64,000 bases of DNA from CAZMZF01 sp964570765 (lineage in GTDB: Bacteria > Zixibacteria > MSB-5A5 > RBG-16-43-9). Of this stretch, positions 59,462-64,000 are shown one piece after another. The stretch covers positions 1 through 64,000 of the forward strand of contig CAZMZF010000010.1 of assembly GCA_964570765.1 (NCBI GenBank). The letters are read 5' to 3'. The position numbers and the translations under genes are program-made. Under the pieces are notes generated by a model. That model saw nothing but the letters and a program-made list of their open reading frames with translations. It ran no database searches and was not told the DNA's origin. Positions within the stretch are counted from its first letter, which is position 1; every line of letters begins with the position of its first letter.

Positions 59462-60772
59462 ATGTCACTTCCTATTGTAGCCATAATCGGTCGTCCCAAT
59501 GTTGGGAAATCCACTCTTTTTAACCGTTTTCTTAAAAAAAGACTTGCAGTGGTGCATAATAGACCGGGGGTAACCAGAGATAGAAATTATGCTTCCTGCA
59601 CCTGGAATGGTAAAAGCTTCTATTTAGTCGATACTGGAGGTTTTTTGCCCTCAACCAAAGATGAGCTGGAAAGACAGGTTAAAGCTCAGGCAGAAAGTGC
59701 CATAGATGAAGCTGATATAATCTTATTTTTAATCGATAGCAAAGTAGGAGCTCAGGAAATAGACTTAGAGATCGCTAAAAGATTGAAGAAAACAAACAAA
59801 AAGGTCTTACTGGTGGCTAATAAAGTTGATAATGAAAAGGAAGAATTAGAGGTCTATTCTCATACCAGATTAGGATTAGGAGAGCCTTATGCTATATCTG
59901 CGACTAATGGCAGAAACGCAACTGAGCTTTTAGATGATATCTCCAGACTAATTCCTGAGAGTATACCGGTGGAGGAAGAAAAAGGGATTAAAGTAGCAGT
60001 TATTGGCAGACCCAACGTAGGAAAATCCACCTTTGTAAATACCCTTTTGGGTGAAGAGAAATTAATCGTTAGCCAGATACCAGGCACTACCAGAGATTCA
60101 ATCGATACCAGAATTAAGATAAATCAAGACGATTTTATTCTTATTGATACGGCTGGCTTAAGAAAAAAGTCGAATATCAAAGACGATTTAGAATTCCATA
60201 CTTCACTTAGAAGTTTAAGGTCTATCCAGAGATCTGACGTTTGCTTACTTTTAACTGAAGCTCCGGTTGGCTTGGTAAATCAGGATTTGAAGATCGCCAG
60301 TGAAGTTATAGAGATGTGGAAAGGGCTGATAATGGGGATAAATAAATGGGACCAACTTCAGAAAGAAAGCAAAACGGTTGATTATTATACTAAATGGATT
60401 AAAACCTATGCACCTTTTTTAGATTTTGTGCCAATTATTTTTATCTCGGCTAAAACCGGTCAGAGAGTAGAGAAAACGATGGATCTCATAAAAGAGATCT
60501 ATTTAGAGAGAAAAATAAGGATTACGACAAACGAGCTGAATCAGAAATTAGAACCTGAGATTAAAAAACAACCTCCTCCTTCTGTGCAAGGTAAATATAT
60601 AAAACTCTATTACTGCACTCAGACCGATATAGAGCCTCCGACCTTTGTCTTCTTTTGCAACTACCCGGAACTTTTAAAGAGGCCTTATTTAAAATATTTG
60701 CAGAGTAAAATCAGAGAGCATTTTGGTTTCAAAGGCTGTCCTATCAGGATAAAAGTAAACAAAAGAGAATAA
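59462..60772 (+). CDS. der: Ribosome-associated GTPase Der (EngA)
   Basis: 436 residues with tandem G domains: GRPNVGKSTLFNRF near residue 10 and GRPNVGKSTFVNTL near 181, VDTGG and DTAGL switch motifs, NKVD and NKWD specificity motifs, and a KH-like C-terminus (PPTFVFFCNYPE, RPYLKYLQ, IRIKV). Essential for 50S assembly. No Shine-Dalgarno is visible. A repeat of the GGAGTGTAAACC type lies on each side of the gene. Confidence 0.96.
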   Translation: MSLPIVAIIGRPNVGKSTLFNRFLKKRLAVVHNRPGVTRDRNYASCTWNGKSFYLVDTGGFLPSTKDELERQVKAQAESAIDEADIILFLIDSKVGAQEIDLEIAKRLKKTNKKVLLVANKVDNEKEELEVYSHTRLGLGEPYAISATNGRNATELLDDISRLIPESIPVEEEKGIKVAVIGRPNVGKSTFVNTLLGEEKLIVSQIPGTTRDSIDTRIKINQDDFILIDTAGLRKKSNIKDDLEFHTSLRSLRSIQRSDVCLLLTEAPVGLVNQDLKIASEVIEMWKGLIMGINKWDQLQKESKTVDYYTKWIKTYAPFLDFVPIIFISAKTGQRVEKTMDLIKEIYLERKIRITTNELNQKLEPEIKKQPPPSVQGKYIKLYYCTQTDIEPPTFVFFCNYPELLKRPYLKYLQSKIREHFGFKGCPIRIKVNKRE

Positions 60773-60795
60773 AAAATGGAGTGTAAACAAAAAAA

Positions 60796-60850
60796 CGCGT
60801 AGCCGAGCCTTCAGGGCTCGGCAGCAGAGGTCTAAAACCTCTGCTACGCG
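60796..60850. repeat. Double-hairpin repeat with perfect CGCGTAG/CTACGCG ends
   Basis: Outer ends CGCGTAG and CTACGCG; inner hairpins CCGAGCC-TTCA-GGCTCGG and CAGAGGT-CTAAA-ACCTCTG. This is the clearest example of the composite architecture: two independent hairpins inside one GTAG/CTAC frame. Confidence 0.9.
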
Positions 60851-60874
60851 AAATTTCCACAAGACATTTTGATA

Positions 60875-61162
60875 ATGTCACAATTCTTATCAGAAAAGAT
60901 TGAAGTTGTGTTTGATAAAAAAAGGGGAGTGCCGCTTTCTTTTATCTGGAATAGAAAGGAATACAATATAACTGAGTTAATAGCAGTCTGGCAGGACTGG
61001 GGATTCCCAAAAGGCTCACCTAAAGCCAAAAACTGGAGATTAAGACATCACCGGAATTACTATAGAGTCCAGACTGAAGAGGATGAGGTATTTGAAATAT
61101 ATCTTGACAGGAAAACTAAAAATGAAGAAGGGGAATGGTATTTGTATCAGAAACTGAGTTAA
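60875..61162 (+). CDS. DUF6504-type small protein
   Basis: 95 residues from the ATG at 60875 (a TTG two codons upstream also works). FLSEKIEVVFDKKRGVPLSF, IWNRKEYNITELIAVWQDWG, NYYRVQTEEDEVFEIYLDR and WYLYQKL match the short DUF6504 beta-rich proteins, function unknown; no membrane segment. Placed between der and plsY, with palindromes on each side. Confidence 0.75.
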   Translation: MSQFLSEKIEVVFDKKRGVPLSFIWNRKEYNITELIAVWQDWGFPKGSPKAKNWRLRHHRNYYRVQTEEDEVFEIYLDRKTKNEEGEWYLYQKLS

Positions 61163-61168
61163 AATTAT

Positions 61169-61197
61169 CGTAGGGGCACAATATATTGTGCCCCTAC
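61169..61197. repeat. Palindrome CGTAGGGGCACAAT/ATTGTGCCCCTAC
   Basis: A GTAGGGGCACAATAT palindrome on a TA centre, 26 bases before plsY. Another core sequence in the GTAG...CTAC frame. Confidence 0.88.
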
Positions 61198-61222
61198 CAA
61201 TTCTTAATGAGAAAGATAACCT

Positions 61223-61858
61223 ATGCTCACAATTTTATTAATTACCATAATCTCATACCTTTTAGGTTCGATACCCTTCGGTATAATCATTTGCAAACTC
61301 TGGAAGGGGATCGACATCCGAGAATATGGCTCGAAAAATCCTGGAGCTACTAATGTCTATCGAGTCATTGGACCAATTCCTGCTTTAATAGTTTTGCTCT
61401 TGGACATAAGTAAAGGACTAATTGCCACTCTTTTGATAAGCAGAATTATCATCGACCAACCAGTTCTTAATCAAACCAGTTTAATGATAATTGCCGGGAT
61501 GGTTGTGATCCTCGGTCATATTTTCCCTGTTTTCGCATCTTTCAAAGGAGGTAAGGGAGTAGCCACGGGCTTAGGGGTATTAATTTCTCTTGCCCCTGTA
61601 GAGTTGATTTTATCTCTACTACTTTTTTTAATTATAGTTGTAATCACCCGCTATGTCTCTCTGGGTTCTCTATCTTCAGCTTTATTTATCTTGCTTGCCT
61701 TAATCTTTGAAAAATATTATCTTCATAAGCCAGTTGCGGATGAGCTTTTGATTGCGGTCCTGGTGCTTAATATATTTATTTTCTATACTCACCGCTCGAA
61801 TATAAAAAGATTACTTAATGGAACTGAGAATAAATTCGGTAAAAAACAAAAGCTGTGA
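61223..61858 (+). CDS. plsY: Glycerol-3-phosphate acyltransferase PlsY
   Basis: 211 residues, five or six transmembrane helices. Three conserved motifs are visible: YLLGSIPFGIIICK, REYGSKNPGATNVYRV and FASFKGGKGVATGLGV. Transfers acyl from acyl-phosphate to glycerol 3-phosphate, the first step of phospholipid synthesis. gpsA, which makes the substrate, follows. Confidence 0.95.
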   Translation: MLTILLITIISYLLGSIPFGIIICKLWKGIDIREYGSKNPGATNVYRVIGPIPALIVLLLDISKGLIATLLISRIIIDQPVLNQTSLMIIAGMVVILGHIFPVFASFKGGKGVATGLGVLISLAPVELILSLLLFLIIVVITRYVSLGSLSSALFILLALIFEKYYLHKPVADELLIAVLVLNIFIFYTHRSNIKRLLNGTENKFGKKQKL

Positions 61859-61888
61859 TAATTTTGCATAGGAGTGGAGTTTAACTTT

Positions 61889-61971
61889 AACTGTCATTCT
61901 GAGCGTAAGCGAAGAATCTCTGAGATTCTTCGGTCATCCCGCAGAATGCGGGACTCCCTCAGAATGACAAT
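61889..61971. repeat. TGTCATTCTGAGCG...CAGAATGACA element
   Basis: Inverted ends TGTCATTCTGAG and TCAGAATGACA around GAATCTCTGAGATTC and CCCGCAGAATGCGGG hairpins. It lies between plsY and gpsA and creates an in-frame upstream extension of gpsA that encodes CHSERKRRIS; it is probably not translated. Confidence 0.88.
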
Positions 61972-62017
61972 TATGGTCAATTCCACCCCTACGCGGAAAG
62001 AGCTCATAAAAAAACAG

Positions 62018-63025
62018 ATGACTAAAATCGCAGTCTTGGGAGCTGGGAGCTGGGGCATAGGGGTCTCGGTTCTTCTGCATTCAAACCAGCATAAAATCTC
62101 CTTATGGGAGTTTAATTCTCAGGATATGCTCAATTTGAGAAAAGAAAGGGAACATAGAAGCAAACTCCCCGGTATTCTAATCCCTCCAGAAATCGAAATT
62201 ACTGACCAGTTAAACGAAGCGGTAAAAGGTGCTGAAATGTTAGTTTTGGCTTTACCCTCACATACAGTCAGGGAAGTCAGTAAAAAATTAGCCCGGATTT
62301 CTCTAAACGAGCCTTTGATGGTAAACTTATCCAAAGGGATTGAGAATGATACCTTATGCCGGATGTCAGAAGTTTTAATCCAGGAATTACCTGAGAAACT
62401 GCATAATAAGATTGTGACTTTATCCGGCCCCTGTCACGCAGAAGAGGTCTCCAGAAAAATGCCTACTTCCGTAGTAATAGCAGGATTGAAAGAAGATTCA
62501 ACCAGAGAAGTTCAGAAAAATTTTATGAATAGATATTTCCGGGTATATACCAGCGAGGATTTGATCGGAGTAGAATTAAGTGGCTCCTTGAAAAATGTCA
62601 TCGCTATTGCCGCCGGGATTTGCGATGGACTTAATTTAGGTGATAATGCCAAAGGTGCTCTTTTAACTCGTGGCTTAGCTGAGATGGTCAGGTTAGGGGA
62701 GAAGCTTGGAGCTAAAGCATCTACTTTTTCTGGACTTTCAGGAATGGGTGATTTGATTACTACCTGCATCAGCCAACATTCGAGAAACAGATATGTGGGA
62801 GAACAGATTGGAAAAGGGAACACCCTTAAACAAACACTTGAAGGGATGGTTATGGTAGCAGAAGGGGTTAAGACCACAAAATCTGCTTTTCAGCTTTCTC
62901 AAAAACATAAAGTGGAGATGCCGATTACCCGGCAGGTTTACAGGATATTATTTGAAAATATTAACCCGAAAGAAGCTTTAATCGAGCTTATGACCCGTGA
63001 GCCAAAATCTGAAATTTGGAGTTGA
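62018..63025 (+). CDS. gpsA: Glycerol-3-phosphate dehydrogenase [NAD(P)+]
   Basis: 335 residues from the ATG at 62018, the usual family length. A longer in-frame start at 61874 would add 48 residues encoded by repeat DNA. Seen: IAVLGAGSWGIGVSVLL, MVNLSKGIE, LSGPCHAEEV, the catalytic Lys in GSLKNVIAIAAGICDG, and GLSGMGDLITTC. Supplies sn-glycerol 3-phosphate to PlsY. Confidence 0.95.
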   Translation: MTKIAVLGAGSWGIGVSVLLHSNQHKISLWEFNSQDMLNLRKEREHRSKLPGILIPPEIEITDQLNEAVKGAEMLVLALPSHTVREVSKKLARISLNEPLMVNLSKGIENDTLCRMSEVLIQELPEKLHNKIVTLSGPCHAEEVSRKMPTSVVIAGLKEDSTREVQKNFMNRYFRVYTSEDLIGVELSGSLKNVIAIAAGICDGLNLGDNAKGALLTRGLAEMVRLGEKLGAKASTFSGLSGMGDLITTCISQHSRNRYVGEQIGKGNTLKQTLEGMVMVAEGVKTTKSAFQLSQKHKVEMPITRQVYRILFENINPKEALIELMTREPKSEIWS

Positions 63026-63089
63026 CAACTTAAAATAAATGTATATCTTAAGTTTAAACTATAAAGAGGTTTCTGGAAAAGTGGAAACG

Positions 63090-63165
63090 ACTGGTCGGGC
63101 AAGGGTGCCCGACCTACGAATAATCAACCTTTTAGACCTACGTAGGCATCCCGCCAAGGCGGGAC
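63090..63165. repeat. GTCGGGCA...TGCCCGACCTACG and CCCGCC...GGCGGG palindromes
   Basis: TCGGGCAAGGGTGCCCGACC plus TACG (63092-63117), then GACCTACGTAGG and CCCGCCAAGGCGGG (63149-63162). They occupy the 210-base gap between gpsA and the merR-type gene. Confidence 0.65.
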
Positions 63166-63234
63166 AGCCCTGCAAAATATGTTTTTCAGAGTTCTCATAA
63201 AGTATTTCTTTAAGGTCAGTAAAAGGCAATAAAT

Positions 63235-63594
63235 ATGAAACACAAATCAGTAGATGAGCTAAGTGGAAAGCTCTATTATTCCATAAGCGAGGTAAGCGAG
63301 ATAACCGGGATAAAGTCTTACGTCCTTAGATTCTGGGAAAAAGAATTTTCTGATTTGAAACCAAAAAAGAACCGGGCTGGTAACCGAACCTATCAGTTGA
63401 AAGACATAGAGCTGGTGAACCGGATAAAAAACCTTCTATACGAAGAAGGGTTTACCATCGAAGGTGCCAGGTCGCAATTAAAAGAGTTCCGCCATGCAGA
63501 GCCAGAAAATAAGGAAATTGACCAGGAAAAGCTGAAAACTGTTTTGAGGGATATTAAAAAGGAGCTTAGCGAGATCTTAAAGATATTAAGTTGA
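63235..63594 (+). CDS. MerR-family transcriptional regulator, short form
   Basis: 119 residues. Winged helix: LYYSISEVSEITGIKSYVLR with FWEKEF and NRTYQLKDIELVNRIKNLL, then a helical dimerisation segment (VLRDIKKELSEILKIL). No effector domain or metal-binding cysteines. This compact MerR form is common next to translation or tRNA genes. tRNA-Pro begins 6 bases after the stop, so the two may share a transcript. Confidence 0.9.
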   Translation: MKHKSVDELSGKLYYSISEVSEITGIKSYVLRFWEKEFSDLKPKKNRAGNRTYQLKDIELVNRIKNLLYEEGFTIEGARSQLKEFRHAEPENKEIDQEKLKTVLRDIKKELSEILKILS

Positions 63595-63600
63595 TTCAAT

Positions 63601-63675
63601 CGGGGCGTAGCGCAGCCTGGGTAGCGCACTTGCTTGGGGTGCAAGTGGTCGTCCGTTCAAATCGGATCGCCCCGA
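63601..63675 (+). tRNA. tRNA-Pro, anticodon GGG
   Basis: A 75-base cloverleaf: acceptor CGGGGCG/CGCCCCG perfect, D arm TAGCGCAGCCTGGGTAGCGC, anticodon stem CTTGC/GCAAG with loop TTGGGGT giving GGG, T arm CCGTTCAAATCGG with flanking G. Discriminator A; CCA not encoded. No separate promoter seen in the 6 bases after merR. Confidence 0.95.
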
Positions 63676-63815
63676 TAAAATATACAAGTTTTGCGACTTT
63701 TTTGTGAAAGATAAAAGCTTTCTAAGGGCGTTTTATCATCCCAAAATAGAACAAAAAGCGAAGTGTTTCGTTTGTGAATTAATTAGGTGTAACTCACGCA
63801 CTGAAGAATTGACAA

Positions 63816-64000
63816 ATGGCGAAAGAGAAAACGAGAAAGATGAAGTATGACTCAAGAGACATCTCAAGCGTCGAGGAATACCAACAGTTATTCTCTTTGC
63901 TCTTCGACGAAGAGAAACAATTTGCACTCAAACATGCTCTTGACACACGCAAGCTATAAATCGATCTATACTGGAAAAGGGCAACCTACTTCTGGACTTT
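63816..64000 (+). pseudogene. RipA-like membrane protein start, interrupted by an in-frame TAA; runs off window
   Basis: From an ATG at 63816 the frame gives 47 residues ending FALKHALDTRKL, then TAA at 63957-63959. The same frame continues without a break as IDLYWKRATYFWTF to the window end. ALDTRKFEIxLYWKRATYFWTF is the pattern I associate with RipA-type octameric membrane proteins, where Glu stands at the stop codon, so a GAA to TAA change would explain it. The ribosome-binding site is weak. It could instead be a sequencing error or a short unrelated ORF. Confidence 0.45.

Noticed and set aside
62512..62877. 121-residue - strand frame inside gpsA
   Set aside because: Antisense shadow of a conserved enzyme, with no start signals of its own.
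63736..63927. 63-residue - strand frame near the window end
   Set aside because: It lies opposite the RipA-like coding frame, which continues past its stop with a recognisable protein pattern.

Overview
The window reads as a low-GC chromosomal segment of an uncultured Gram-negative bacterium, most likely in the FCB group (Zixibacteria- or WOR-3-like). This placement is inferred from gene content: three secreted proteins end in paired dockerin repeats of the SDVVYLINYLFKGGP type, two others end in FlgD-like / type IX secretion sorting domains (QNYPNPFNPSTN, WDGRNDSGKEVSSGIY), there is an outer-membrane TonB-dependent receptor and a full type IV pilus secretin system, and the intergenic DNA is full of short palindromic repeats. 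No rRNA or marker gene fixes the phylum. Nearly all genes lie on the + strand.

Layout. 0-6 kb: the end of rpiB, a REP-associated transposase surrounded by its presumed palindromes, glyA, a URO-D family protein, a GAF/fRMsr-like protein and a GAF-HisKA protein without an ATPase domain. 6-12 kb: purF, a dockerin protein, an NtrC-type regulator and a DUF2723 membrane protein. 12-17 kb: tandem pilins, three nucleotide-sugar genes and the prepilin peptidase. 17-24 kb: a PilS-like kinase, sbcD-sbcC and a second NtrC-type regulator. 24-26 kb: a dockerin subtilase. 26.5-34.7 kb: minor pilins pilV/W/X/fimT followed by pilM-N-O-P-Q and a strong terminator. 35-42 kb: manC, Sua5/TsaC, a YwlE-like phosphatase, a DUF3108 protein, a deoxyhypusine-synthase-like protein, a fused ftcD and a PHP phosphoesterase. 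42-54 kb: two related secreted metalloproteases, an ECF S component with a TonB receptor, an HD hydrolase, a UMF1 transporter and a second PHP protein. 53-58 kb: dinB, a beta-helix protein and an archaeal-type fructose-bisphosphate aldolase/phosphatase. 58-64 kb: tRNA-Gly, DUF512-der-(DUF6504)-plsY-gpsA, a MerR regulator, tRNA-Pro and the start of a probably interrupted RipA-like gene.

The main functional unit is the pilus. Three sequences match the sigma-54 -24/-12 consensus, upstream of pilA1, pilV and the GAF-HisKA gene. Two NtrC-type activators and a PilS-like kinase are encoded nearby, so a PilSR/RpoN-type circuit is likely. In this pilus the AMIN domain is on the PilP-like protein and not on PilQ, and the PilX-like minor pilin carries calcium-loop-like repeats. 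Other notable points are a LexA-like palindrome lying exactly between the -35 and -10 of the dinB promoter, a repeat inserted in frame within a sorting domain, a cysteine pair conserved in all three dockerin modules, and a superfamily of GTAG...CTAC palindromes. I saw no CRISPR array, rRNA, phage or obvious defence island.
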